Positions 1 through 8,403 of a stretch of 46,380 nt of DNA are shown piece after piece; within the stretch, counting starts at the first letter, position 1, and each line of letters opens with the position of its first letter. The position numbers were made by a program, and so were the translations under genes. The stretch is from an uncultured Gammaproteobacteria bacterium (lineage in GTDB: Bacteria; Pseudomonadota; Gammaproteobacteria; UBA4575): contig CALJEX010000093.1 of NCBI GenBank assembly GCA_938074525.1, positions 1 through 46,380 on the forward strand, in the 5' to 3' direction. The notes below the pieces were generated by a model, which saw only the letters and a program-made list of their open reading frames with translations, did no database searches and was not told the DNA's origin.

Positions 1-183
1 CTGCACAAGCTCGCTGACCCACTGAGGATATTGCTGGCAGACACGCTCACAATAAGGACTTTGTTGCCAAAGCGATTGAATAAGCTGCTGTTTTTCAATC
101 ACTTGAGAAGGAAATGATTGCTCTAAAGCAAACGCAGTCCAACGCGTTTGTGTTTGTGCCGAAATTGATATTTTCACACTCAT
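1..183 (-). CDS. glnE: N-terminal fragment of a GlnE-like protein (glutamine synthetase adenylyltransferase)
   Basis: A reverse-strand reading frame starts with ATG at 183 and runs without a stop to the window edge, giving 61 residues (MSVKISISAQTQ... to ...YPQWVSELVQ). The segment CERVCQQYPQWVSELV resembles the opening of GlnE proteins, where a short helix with an aromatic-Val/Ala-Arg pattern and HPEWL/QPQWL precedes the adenylyl-removing domain. GlnE adenylylates and deadenylylates glutamine synthetase in response to nitrogen status. The catalytic domains lie outside the window, so the name rests on a weak N-terminal resemblance only. It diverges from the iron transporter operon. Confidence 0.45.
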   Translation of the reverse strand, partial: MSVKISISAQTQTRWTAFALEQSFPSQVIEKQQLIQSLWQQSPYCERVCQQYPQWVSELVQ

Positions 184-251
184 CTATATAAATCACATGT
201 ATATCGTGAACAAACAATGCAAAAGCACTGGATCAAATAAAATCCAATATA

Positions 252-274
252 CAAATGAGAATACATCTCATTTG
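252..274. promoter_or_regulatory. Candidate Fur box upstream of fbpABC
   Basis: A perfect inverted repeat with 9-base arms, CAAATGAGA and TCTCATTTG, is separated by 5 bases. The core AATGAGAATACATCTCATT is close to the classical Fur operator (AATGAGAAT-N-ATTCTCATT type). It lies about 60 bases before the start of a ferric iron transporter, where Fur repression is expected. The motif is seen; Fur binding is inferred. Confidence 0.6.
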
Positions 275-331
275 TGTTATTATCAGTACCAATACGGACC
301 ATTTGACGATTCTCTAGACGGATTAACAACT

Positions 332-1363
332 ATGAAACTTCATATTAAATCAATACTTTACATTACACTTTGCTGCGTATTCACACAACTTGCGCATTCC
401 GAAACGCAATCAAAAGAAGAACTGAATGTCTACTCTGCCCGTAAAGAGGCTTACATCAAGCCGTTACTTGATAAGTTCGCTGAACAACATAATGTTCAGG
501 TCAACCTAGTCACCAGTAAAGCAGATGCATTAATACAACGCCTCAATAATGAAGGTAAAAACTCTCCAGCAGATGTGTTTATTACTACTGACGCTGGCCG
601 TTTACATCGCGCAAAAGAAGCAGACTTATTACAAGCCATCACTGATGAATCAGTTATTCAACTAGCGCCCGAACAATATCGTGATCCAGAAAATTATTGG
701 TTAGGCCTTTCTGTGCGTGTAAGAGCAATCATATACAACGATGAACGCGTTCAGCTGTCTGAACTTTCTTCTTACGAAAACTTAGCTGATCCAATATGGA
801 AAAATAGAATTTGTGTGCGCTCATCCAACAACATTTACAATCAATCGTTAGTCGCCTCTTTAATTGCTCATCATGGTGAAGAAGCTACTCAATCTTGGGC
901 TAATGATTTTGCAGTCAATTTAGCGCGCAAACCTCAAGGCGGGGATCGCGATCAAGTTAAAGCAGTCGCAGCAGGACAATGTGATGTCGCCTTAGTTAAT
1001 TCATACTACTTAGGCAACATGATTAACGGCAGCGAAGAAGAACAAGCCGCAGTAGCCAAAGTAAAATTGTTTTGGCCCAATCAAAGCGATCGCGGTGCAC
1101 ATGTCAACATCAGTGGCATCGCGATTACCAAATATGCTAAGCATGTTGAGTTGGCTAACAAACTAATCACTTTCCTCTTCACCAAAGAGGCACAAGCTTG
1201 GTATGGCGACGTTAACTTAGAATTCGCAGTTATTGAAGGCATAGAGCCAAACCAAATCCTTGAGAGCTGGGGCCCATTCAAAGCTGATACATTGAATTTA
1301 GGCAAATTAGGTGAGTTCAACGCTAACGCCGTACAAATCATGGATAGAGCTAAGTGGCGATAA
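332..1363 (+). CDS. fbpA: Ferric iron ABC transporter, periplasmic binding protein
   Basis: This is a 343-residue periplasmic solute-binding protein of the FbpA/FutA/AfuA iron(III) family. I place the start at the ATG at 332, because it directly precedes a typical signal peptide (MKLHIKSILYITL..., likely cleaved after AHS). The frame stays open upstream to 197, but that stretch is non-protein-like and contains the Fur box. The mature protein begins LNVYSARKEAY, the usual first strand of iron-binding members. The paired tyrosines in VNSYYLGN match the Fe(III)-coordinating Tyr-Tyr of the family. It is first in a three-gene operon with its permease and ATPase and is probably repressed by Fur under iron repletion. 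Confidence 0.9.
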   Translation: MKLHIKSILYITLCCVFTQLAHSETQSKEELNVYSARKEAYIKPLLDKFAEQHNVQVNLVTSKADALIQRLNNEGKNSPADVFITTDAGRLHRAKEADLLQAITDESVIQLAPEQYRDPENYWLGLSVRVRAIIYNDERVQLSELSSYENLADPIWKNRICVRSSNNIYNQSLVASLIAHHGEEATQSWANDFAVNLARKPQGGDRDQVKAVAAGQCDVALVNSYYLGNMINGSEEEQAAVAKVKLFWPNQSDRGAHVNISGIAITKYAKHVELANKLITFLFTKEAQAWYGDVNLEFAVIEGIEPNQILESWGPFKADTLNLGKLGEFNANAVQIMDRAKWR

Positions 1364-1401
1364 ACCACCAGCTAGAGCTGTTAAGTTAACCAATCACGCC
1401 A

Positions 1402-3075
1402 ATGACTAGCAGCATGTTGTTTCCGCGCACACTTTTATCTATGCGCGGAAACTTTTCTTTTGGATGGTTTTTCACAGTAGCGTTAATAACATTAATTATT
1501 ATCTCTCCGCTGATTGCTGTATTGCAATTTAACCTGCACCCACATACTGATACATGGCAGCACTTAGTTGATACTGTTTTAGCCGAATACATCACCAACT
1601 CTTTACTACTAGCATTAGGCGTTGCCATCGGCACATTTATTATTGGTGTCCCCGCTGCTTGGCTATGCGCGCTCTATTCCTTTCCTGGAAAACGGTTACT
1701 AGAATTTTTACTTTTACTGCCATTAGCCATCCCGGCATACATCGTGGCATATACTTACACTGGCGTATTAGATTTCAGCGGCCCTATTCAATCTTATATA
1801 CGCGAATTATTTGGCTGGGGATATGGGGATTACTGGTTTCCAGAAATTCGCTCATTGGGTGGCGCCATTGCCATGTTTTCATTTGCACTCTATCCCTATG
1901 TGTTTCTACTAACACGTTCAACACTTATCTCCCAATCATCAAGCGTGATTGATGCAGCTCGCTCTCTAGGCGCAAATAATATAGAAAGATTATTTAGCAT
2001 CATCATTCCTCTCGCTCGCCCAGCGATTGCAGCGGGTGTCACACTAGCATTAATGGAAACACTGGCTGATTACGGCACAGTTCAGTATTTTGGAGTAGAC
2101 ACTTTTACTACTGGAATTTTTCGCACCTGGTTTGGCTTTGGCGAACCCGTTACCGCAGCACAATTATCCAGCATATTAATGCTGACTGTTTTTGTATTAT
2201 TTTTACTCGAACAACGCCAACGCCGACGAATTCGTTATCACAATCCAAGCAATGCCACGCAAAAAAACAGAGAAATTCCACTACATGGCTGGACTGCATT
2301 TTTTGCCTTCATCGCCTGCGCACTTCCACCCTTGTTTGGATTTATCATTCCTATTTTACAGCTAAGCGCCTGGGCTATTCGCACTGCAAGCACCATGGTC
2401 GATGAACAATTCTGGTCATTAGCTTTAAACAGTTTTTCTCTTGCTGCCAGCGCTGCATTAGTCACGCTAGTTGTTGCCACCATTTTGGCTTATGGCAAAC
2501 GCGCCAGCAAAAATACAATTTTGAACAGTTTAGTCAATCTTAGCGCGATGGGTTACGCTGTCCCCGGCACCATCATCGCGGTAGGTACACTAATCGTTTT
2601 TAGTAGCATGGATAACTGGCTGATTGATTTTCTTGACCACCAATTTGGCATTGAAACTGGGCTTATTTTTACTGGCACTATTTTCGCGCTTGTATTTGCC
2701 CACACTGCTCGCTTCTTATCTCTTGCTTTACAAACTGTCGGAGCAAGCTTATCTAAAATCAATCACTCCATCGATGAAGCCTCTCAATTACTTGGCAATA
2801 ATCTTTTTACTACCTTGCGTAGCATCCACTTACCATTAATACGCAGCGGATTATTCACTGCTGCACTGCTAGTGTTTGTTGAGGTAATGAAAGAACTTCC
2901 AGCCACTTTAATTATGCGCCCGTTTAACTTCAATACACTTGCTGTTCGCGCATATGAACTTGCATCAGACGAACGTTTGGCTGATGCTTCGACTGCTGCA
3001 CTAGCGATAGTAATCACTGGCATCATTCCAGTGATTCTTTTAAATATATCGATAAAAGCCAATGCCCAACGATAA
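1402..3075 (+). CDS. fbpB: Ferric iron ABC transporter, two-module permease
   Basis: This 557-residue inner-membrane permease is of the FbpB/AfuB type, with two fused permease modules each ending in an EAA loop. The first loop reads DAARSLGANNIERLF and the second DEASQLLGNNLFTTL; each is followed by a Pro-rich turn and a helix. About twelve hydrophobic segments span the chain. The length matches the fused two-module family. It carries iron(III) across the inner membrane, energised by the ATPase encoded next. The gene lies 38 bases after fbpA, and its 3' end overlaps the ATPase gene by 14 bases, indicating translational coupling. Confidence 0.92.
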   Translation: MTSSMLFPRTLLSMRGNFSFGWFFTVALITLIIISPLIAVLQFNLHPHTDTWQHLVDTVLAEYITNSLLLALGVAIGTFIIGVPAAWLCALYSFPGKRLLEFLLLLPLAIPAYIVAYTYTGVLDFSGPIQSYIRELFGWGYGDYWFPEIRSLGGAIAMFSFALYPYVFLLTRSTLISQSSSVIDAARSLGANNIERLFSIIIPLARPAIAAGVTLALMETLADYGTVQYFGVDTFTTGIFRTWFGFGEPVTAAQLSSILMLTVFVLFLLEQRQRRRIRYHNPSNATQKNREIPLHGWTAFFAFIACALPPLFGFIIPILQLSAWAIRTASTMVDEQFWSLALNSFSLAASAALVTLVVATILAYGKRASKNTILNSLVNLSAMGYAVPGTIIAVGTLIVFSSMDNWLIDFLDHQFGIETGLIFTGTIFALVFAHTARFLSLALQTVGASLSKINHSIDEASQLLGNNLFTTLRSIHLPLIRSGLFTAALLVFVEVMKELPATLIMRPFNFNTLAVRAYELASDERLADASTAALAIVITGIIPVILLNISIKANAQR

Positions 3076-4117
3076 ACCTTTACTTGATGTCAAAAATGTC
3101 TCTGCTTCACATATGGGGTTAGATATTCTTGAGCGTGCAAATCTGCAAGTAAATGCCCACGATATTGTTTGCTTGCTTGGACCTAGCGGTTGTGGAAAAA
3201 CCACCCTATTAAGATCCATTGCCGGTTTACATAACATAGATCAGGGCAGCATCAAAGTTGAAGGCAAAGTAATCAGCACTTCCCAGAATTCTCTCGCACC
3301 AGAAGCGCGAAACATTGGCATGATGTTTCAAGATCTTGCTTTATTCCCACACTTAACTATTTTCGACAACGTTGCATACGGTATTCGCAAGTTACAAAAA
3401 ACTTACGTTCAGCAACAAGTTAAACATGTATTAGATTTAGTCGAAATTGATTCTAAGCATCATCGCAAATACCCTCATGAACTGTCAGGCGGACAACAAC
3501 AACGGGTTGCTTTAGCAAGAGCACTATCACCCAAGCCTTCTATACTATTATTAGACGAACCTTTTTCAAGCTTAGATCCTGATCTACGCGAACAACTTGC
3601 CACTCAAGTCCGGGACATTCTCAAACAAGAAAAAATGACGGCTGTGTTAGTCACCCATGATCAGCATGAAGCATTCGCAGTCGCTGATTGGGTCGGCGTA
3701 ATGGAGAATGGAAAAATTGTTCAGTTTGATACGCCTTATAATATTTACCATGAGCCCATTTCTCGATTTGTCGCTGACTTTGTTGGTTTAGGTAATTTGA
3801 TTCCAGCAACTATCTTAGACAACAACACTATAGAAACTGTTTTTGGCAATCTTAATGGGCCAATCGATCCTGCATTCAAGAAAGGTGAAGTGGTAGATTT
3901 GTTAGTTCGCCCTGATGATATCCCTCACGATGACACCAGCCAGGTCACCGCTATTGTTGAAGGCAAACGTTTCTTAGGTGCCGAGTTTCTCTATACTTTA
4001 CGACTGCCAAATGGACATAGCGTATTGTGTTATGCACCCAGCCATCACGACCACGAGATAGGAAAACCACTCGGAATTGGGCTAGATCTAGAACATCTGG
4101 TGCTGTTTCCCCGATAA
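3062..4117 (+). CDS. fbpC: Ferric iron ABC transporter, ATP-binding protein
   Basis: This is a 351-residue ABC ATPase. Walker A is GPSGCGKTT (residues 40-48), the signature is LSGGQQQR (141-148), Walker B is ILLLDEP (161-167), and the H-loop is VTHDQHEA. The C-terminal third is a TOBE-like domain, as in FbpC and other CUT1-like importers. It powers iron(III) import through the FbpB permease. It overlaps fbpB by 14 bases and is the last gene of the operon. Nothing is odd about the catalytic motifs. Confidence 0.92.
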   Translation: MPNDKPLLDVKNVSASHMGLDILERANLQVNAHDIVCLLGPSGCGKTTLLRSIAGLHNIDQGSIKVEGKVISTSQNSLAPEARNIGMMFQDLALFPHLTIFDNVAYGIRKLQKTYVQQQVKHVLDLVEIDSKHHRKYPHELSGGQQQRVALARALSPKPSILLLDEPFSSLDPDLREQLATQVRDILKQEKMTAVLVTHDQHEAFAVADWVGVMENGKIVQFDTPYNIYHEPISRFVADFVGLGNLIPATILDNNTIETVFGNLNGPIDPAFKKGEVVDLLVRPDDIPHDDTSQVTAIVEGKRFLGAEFLYTLRLPNGHSVLCYAPSHHDHEIGKPLGIGLDLEHLVLFPR

Positions 4118-4196
4118 GCTGCAGTATTTTCGCAAAAACTTGACGTAAGTCACTAAAAGTACAAGAATTATCTAAATTTTATTTGGTAATCCTAAG

Positions 4197-4577
4197 ATGA
4201 CCCCATTAACTCACAAGAGCCAGCACCGACTGGCCATCTGCCTGATGTCCGCAGGCTTGATGTTTTGCAGCGTTCAGGCCGGCATGATCGGGACAGAAAC
4301 GATCAGCAATAAGCAGCAAGTTGAATCTAATAAACAATCGATTCAAACAGCCTTACTACGTGACGATGTTAAACAAGCATTGCTCGCCCACGGCATAGAT
4401 CCAGAGCATGCTCAACTGCGCATTGACCAACTCACTGATCAAGAGATTCAGCAATTAGCTAACCAATTTGACCAGCTACCTGCTGCTAGTGGTGTTGGCC
4501 TAGTCTTATTTGCAACCGGTCCAATTGTATTCATGCTCGAACTCATGGGCTTCACTGACTTAACCACTACGTTTTGA
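4197..4577 (+). CDS. PA2779 family secreted protein
   Basis: This 126-residue protein has an N-terminal signal sequence (LAICLMSAGLMFCSVQA), a central acidic and Gln-rich helical part (about residues 30-95), and a C-terminal hydrophobic segment (VGLVLFATGPIVFMLELMG) that could be a membrane anchor. The layout and the segment LRIDQLTDQEIQQLANQFDQLPA match the family named after Pseudomonas PA2779. The function of the family is unknown. It overlaps the next gene by four bases, and the same pair (PA2779 with a PA2778-type C39-like peptidase) recurs in other gammaproteobacteria, so the two probably work together. Confidence 0.8.
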   Translation: MTPLTHKSQHRLAICLMSAGLMFCSVQAGMIGTETISNKQQVESNKQSIQTALLRDDVKQALLAHGIDPEHAQLRIDQLTDQEIQQLANQFDQLPAASGVGLVLFATGPIVFMLELMGFTDLTTTF

Positions 4578-5599
4578 TCTCTCTAAATTTTAAAACTGTA
4601 CAAATATTTTTCCTTGCCTTCTGCTCTCTGCATGCATTGCAAGGATGTACTGCTATGGCACTTGCCGATCGAATTATCCCTAAACAACCTCAAGACTTGC
4701 CGACCGATATTCGCCTTGATGTTCCTTTTATAGAGCAGACAGACAACTTATGCGGACCAGCTTCTCTGGCGATGGTTGCCAATTACTATGGTCAAAATGT
4801 GACGGCCGAAGATGTAGCTAAATTAATTTATATTCCAGAAAAGAAGGGCAGCTTACAGGTAGAGATGCAAGCGGCTGCTCGAAGCCTTGGGCTTGTCGCA
4901 TATAGCATGAACATGGACTTAGCTTCTTTACGCTCAGAGATAAATGCTGAACGTCCAGTCATCGTTTTGCAAAATCTAGCGTTTAATATCTACCCTGTTT
5001 GGCATTATTCCGTAGTCACAGGACGTGACCCGAATAATGATTATTTCTTACTCCATAGTGGACGTCATAAATATTATCGAAGCTCATGGACAACTTTCGA
5101 AAATACTTGGCGACGAGGCAAGTATTGGGCATTAATCGCGGCTCCCATTGGCGACATTCCCAACAGTGTCACTGAACAAGAAGCAGTTAAAGCTGCGCTG
5201 GATTTAGAAAAAGTAGGAAAGTTGCGAGCAGCACAGTTGACTTATGCTGCCGTGATTGAACGTTGGCCAGAAAATTTTACAGCCCAAGTTGGCTTAGCCA
5301 ATACTCACATGCAACTGCAAGAACCACTAGCCGCCAGCAAAGCATACAAACAAGCCTTACAGCTAGACACTCAGTCTGCTGAAGCATTAAACAATTTTGC
5401 CTATAGCGCCTTTGATCTAGGCTGCGAAATCACAGCATTAAAAGCGGCAAGCTGCGCTATTAGGCTAGATAATGCTAACCATGTAGAACTCACAGCCACC
5501 CTCAACGAACTAAAAAACAAATCAACCAAACCAAGTAATCACGCTAATTGCCCGCAAATTCGTTGCAATAACCAATCTATTGCAGCCAATAGCCGTTAG
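4574..5599 (+). CDS. PA2778 family C39-like cysteine peptidase lipoprotein with TPR repeats
   Basis: This 341-residue protein probably starts at a TTG (4574) that shares TTGA with the stop codon of the preceding gene; no in-frame ATG would leave a complete signal peptide. The N-terminus has a lipobox (LQGC, Cys25), suggesting an envelope lipoprotein. Residues 48-170 resemble a C39 papain-like peptidase, with Cys60 in NLCGPASLAM and His144 in WHYSVVTGRD. Residues about 185-310 form TPR-like repeats (AAVIERWPENFTAQVGLA, ALQLDTQSAEALNNFAY). The substrate is unknown. It is coupled to the PA2779 family gene. Confidence 0.8.
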   Translation: MISLNFKTVQIFFLAFCSLHALQGCTAMALADRIIPKQPQDLPTDIRLDVPFIEQTDNLCGPASLAMVANYYGQNVTAEDVAKLIYIPEKKGSLQVEMQAAARSLGLVAYSMNMDLASLRSEINAERPVIVLQNLAFNIYPVWHYSVVTGRDPNNDYFLLHSGRHKYYRSSWTTFENTWRRGKYWALIAAPIGDIPNSVTEQEAVKAALDLEKVGKLRAAQLTYAAVIERWPENFTAQVGLANTHMQLQEPLAASKAYKQALQLDTQSAEALNNFAYSAFDLGCEITALKAASCAIRLDNANHVELTATLNELKNKSTKPSNHANCPQIRCNNQSIAANSR

Positions 5600-5769
5600 T
5601 GCCAACTTAATCAAGCACAAAGCGTTTAAGTTCGTTATCATTGCACCGCGAAAAACATGTGCTCTTGGCATGTTCTACTTTTACATAATAAGGACGTGAA
5701 TTATTAATTCAGAGATAAGCGCTCAGGTGCTTCACATCTCTAGACTTCATACTTCTAAGGAGAGAAAAA

Positions 5770-6390
5770 ATGTCATCTTCATTTAATCGCTGGCGACCAC
5801 ACCCTTGGCACGGCATCGATGTTGGCCCAAATCCACCTAGAGTGGTACATGCCTATATTGAAAGTACACCTTTCAATCACATTAAATATGAAGTCGACAA
5901 GCAAACTGGTTATTTGAGAGTTGACCGACCACATCGAACTTCTTCATTACCACCAACATTGTACGGATTCATCCCACAGACATACTGTGGCAATCGTGTT
6001 GGCACACTGATGGAAGGTGCAACTCAAGGTGACGATGACCCATTAGATATTTGTGTTGTTAGTGACCGCCCTATTGATCGTGCAGAATTAATTTTAAATG
6101 CGCGCGTTGTAGGCGGCTTACCGATGCTTGATGGCGGCGAAGCTGATGACAAAATTATTGCTGTACTAGAAAAAGATCACGTATGGTCAAGCGTCAATGA
6201 CATCTCTGAACTACCTCAATCCATCGTTGAACGCTTAATTCATTATTTCAGCACCTATAAGTCAATGCCAGGCGAAGATCCTAAAGTGCATGTTGGTGCT
6301 GCCTATGGATGTGAGCATGCAGAAAAGGTTATTCAACTATCAATAGATGACTATCAAGATAAATTTGCGACCTTTGCTACAAGTTCTTAG
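5770..6390 (+). CDS. ppa: Inorganic pyrophosphatase (family I)
   Basis: This is a 206-residue soluble cytoplasmic enzyme that hydrolyses pyrophosphate to two phosphates and so pulls biosynthetic reactions forward. The metal-binding signature [10 protein letters not shown] is present, along with the conserved [13 protein letters not shown] region and the C-terminal KVHVGAAYG. It is slightly longer than the E. coli enzyme (176 residues), mainly through an N-terminal extension. A good ribosome site, AAGGAGAG, precedes the ATG. It is followed by a bidirectional terminator shared with the convergent polymerase gene. Confidence 0.9.
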   Translation: MSSSFNRWRPHPWHGIDVGPNPPRVVHAYIESTPFNHIKYEVDKQTGYLRVDRPHRTSSLPPTLYGFIPQTYCGNRVGTLMEGATQGDDDPLDICVVSDRPIDRAELILNARVVGGLPMLDGGEADDKIIAVLEKDHVWSSVNDISELPQSIVERLIHYFSTYKSMPGEDPKVHVGAAYGCEHAEKVIQLSIDDYQDKFATFATSS

Positions 6391-6407
6391 CAAAACACTC
6401 TAAAATT

Positions 6408-6446
6408 ATTCACTACATAATCATTCCCGATCATTATGTAGTGAAT
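6408..6446. terminator. Bidirectional terminator between ppa and dinB
   Basis: Perfect 14-base arms (ATTCACTACATAAT and ATTATGTAGTGAAT) enclose an 11-base loop. The hairpin sits between the stop codons of two convergent genes and almost touches the stop codon of the polymerase gene. It is AT-rich and lacks a long T run, so the efficiency is uncertain. Confidence 0.6.
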
Positions 6447-6448
6447 AC

Positions 6449-7678
6449 TCACACTGTTTTACGGTGGCCAAAAGGCTTCCATGCAGGTGCTATCACATTA
6501 GGCATTTGAGAACGATGGAGCAGATTGGCCGGTGCAAGAACAAATTCGCCATAGCGCAGATTAATCTTATCCATGACTAAGTTAATCTGTTCACGTTGGG
6601 TATCATGATACTCAAATAAGGAAAGCTGATAACCTTGATCCTTAGGATCTAGTGCCGTAATTTGCACTTGCGAGCACCCTTGTCCCTGCCAGATATCACG
6701 CAAAAAAGTATTAACCAATCTCTTTATTTGCTGTCCATCATTTGTTGCTATATGTGCTTGTATTTTTTGCGTTATCCACCCATCTTTTATTCGCACACCA
6801 ATAAAATAAGTTTGCGCTTCAAGCTGATGCTTGCGTAATCTTGCCGCCACTTTCTCTGCCATATGATGCAGATACATTTTCACAGCGGTTAAACTACTTG
6901 TGTTAGGTGGCATCACTTTGCCATGCCCAATAGATTTTGGTGCAGCCACATTTTGCTTAACAGGCTCTGGATCTTGACCTTGCGCCATATACCAGATGCG
7001 TCGCCCCAAATTCCCAAACCGACTCGCCAACTCACCAATAGGTAGGTGTTGCATATCACCACACACATATACACCACGCTCATTAAGATAATTACCGACA
7101 CCTGTAGCAATGCCACTGAGTTCGGTCACTGGCAGGACACTCAAATAATCACGCGTCTCCCAGGGCAACACCGTAAACAGACCATTAGGCTTTGCTTTTT
7201 TTGCTGCATGTTTTGCTGTGGTTTTATCGCTACTAATACCAACGCTGCACGTCAAGCCACTAATATCGTATACAAGCTGTTTAGCTAGTCTGCCCGCTTC
7301 AATCGGACTTTGATAAATCTTTTGGCATCTCGTGACATCGAGAAATGCCTCATCAACCGAAAACACTTCTATATCTGGCGTCACCAATTTCAGCTCAGAC
7401 ATAATTTCAGTAGATACTTGTGCGTAACGATAAGGCCTTGCTGGCACCTGGATAATATCAGGACAAAGTTGTCTCGCTTGATTAATACGCATCCCTGTTC
7501 TAACACCATGCTTTCTTGCCTCATAAGAACAGGTAATAAAACAAGTCCCGATCTCTCCATTAGTGATACCAATGGGCTTTCCTCGTAGATCAGGATTATC
7601 ATGCTGTTCAATACTGGCAAAGAACGCATCCATATCGACAAATACAATCGCACGTTCCCAACTTACATGGTTAGTCAT
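6449..7678 (-). CDS. Y-family DNA polymerase (DinB/UmuC-like)
   Basis: This 409-residue error-prone translesion polymerase has catalytic acidic residues in FVDMDAFFAS (Asp15) and FSVDEAFLD (Asp109, Glu110). The fingers segment is CSYEARKHGVRTGM, and an HhH-type region follows LPVTELSGIATGVG. A beta-clamp motif, QLSLF, is at 351-355. The C-terminal part extends past the little-finger domain, as in UmuC-type members. The start codon overlaps the end of the lexA-type gene by 8 bases, so the two form an SOS operon. I cannot decide between DinB and UmuC by eye. Expression should be induced by DNA damage through the two operators upstream of lexA. Confidence 0.87.
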   Translation of the reverse strand: MTNHVSWERAIVFVDMDAFFASIEQHDNPDLRGKPIGITNGEIGTCFITCSYEARKHGVRTGMRINQARQLCPDIIQVPARPYRYAQVSTEIMSELKLVTPDIEVFSVDEAFLDVTRCQKIYQSPIEAGRLAKQLVYDISGLTCSVGISSDKTTAKHAAKKAKPNGLFTVLPWETRDYLSVLPVTELSGIATGVGNYLNERGVYVCGDMQHLPIGELASRFGNLGRRIWYMAQGQDPEPVKQNVAAPKSIGHGKVMPPNTSSLTAVKMYLHHMAEKVAARLRKHQLEAQTYFIGVRIKDGWITQKIQAHIATNDGQQIKRLVNTFLRDIWQGQGCSQVQITALDPKDQGYQLSLFEYHDTQREQINLVMDKINLRYGEFVLAPANLLHRSQMPNVIAPAWKPFGHRKTV

Positions 7679-8261
7679 AGATTCTCACCTGACCCACCAA
7701 TACTCCTTGTATAGCGACACGATCTGTCGAATATTCTTTCGCTTGCATAGTTTTATTGGCTGGAATAAGACGAACGACATTTTTTTTAGGGAACTGAATA
7801 CGTTTAAGCGTGGCATCTTCACCGTCGACCAATGCCACAATAATCTGATTACTACGTGCTGTGCTTGCATGCTCAATAACTACTAAATCGCCATTATGAA
7901 TACCTTCTTCAATCATTGAATGACCTTTCACTTGCAGCACATAACGATTAGCACCTCCCAACAAATGTGCAAAATTAATCAGACTCTTATCTTCAATTGC
8001 TTCAATTGGCTTACCTGCCGCGATACGCCCTAAAAGAGGTAATACATCAATATCAGGATGATCGACTAATTCAATGCCTCGCGTTTTAGGATTACGCACA
8101 ATGTATCTCTTATCTTCTAGCGCAGACACATAGCGGTGTACGACACCTTTAGACTGAATACCCAAGCCCTGTGCAATCTCAGTTAGCAACGGGGCTTTGC
8201 GCTCTTTTGTGTAATAGCTAGTTATAAAGCTAAGAGTATCTTTTTCTCGTTCGGTCAACAT
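7671..8261 (-). CDS. lexA: LexA family SOS repressor
   Basis: This 196-residue self-cleaving repressor has a winged helix (about 1-65) with recognition region LTEIAQGLGIQSKGVVHRYV. The cleavage site is Ala82-Gly83 in GRIAAGKP, the catalytic serine Ser115 in VKGHSMIEEG, and the lysine Lys153 in ATLKRI, matching LexA of about 200 residues. I choose the ATG at 8261, since LexA proteins typically begin MLT. An in-frame ATG at 8288 would add nine residues, but it would place one operator inside the gene. Both starts lack a strong ribosome site. It heads an operon with the Y-family polymerase. It may be the housekeeping LexA or a second, cassette-specific copy. Confidence 0.87.
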   Translation of the reverse strand: MLTEREKDTLSFITSYYTKERKAPLLTEIAQGLGIQSKGVVHRYVSALEDKRYIVRNPKTRGIELVDHPDIDVLPLLGRIAAGKPIEAIEDKSLINFAHLLGGANRYVLQVKGHSMIEEGIHNGDLVVIEHASTARSNQIIVALVDGEDATLKRIQFPKKNVVRLIPANKTMQAKEYSTDRVAIQGVLVGQVRIYD

Positions 8262-8316
8262 AGATGTTCTCACTAAGTTCTCTTTCATGAGAACATAACG
8301 AGAACATCTATGTCAA
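8258..8316 (-). promoter_or_regulatory. lexA promoter/operator with two GTTC-N7-GTTC LexA boxes
   Basis: Two direct-repeat boxes are visible: GTTCTCACTAAGTTC at 8266-8280 (plus strand) and GAACATAACGAGAAC at 8291-8305 (GTTC-N7-GTTC on the minus strand). Both fit the alphaproteobacterial LexA box rather than the CTGT-N8-ACAG box usual in gammaproteobacteria. They are embedded in a larger inverted repeat with 14-base arms (8258-8271 and 8300-8313). A TTGACA on the minus strand (8316-8311) is a candidate -35 element abutting the upstream box. Confidence 0.6.
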
Positions 8317-8403
8317 TCTTGATTTCACATCAAAACATAAAGAAATTAATCCATCCGCCGATAACAAGCTTAGTGATAACTAAATTTGCCCGAGGCATTA
8401 ATT

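Noticed and set aside
197-331. Upstream extension of fbpA to position 197
   Set aside because: It would put the Fur-like box inside the gene and precede the signal peptide with 45 non-protein-like residues.
5600-5769. Possible small hairpin AACATG ... CATGTT before ppa
   Set aside because: The stem is short (6 bases) and no T run follows; not enough to call a terminator.
7563-7886. 107-codon plus-strand frame across the dinB-lexA junction
   Set aside because: Both genes on the minus strand have intact motifs and overlap by 8 bases there; the plus frame is a shadow.
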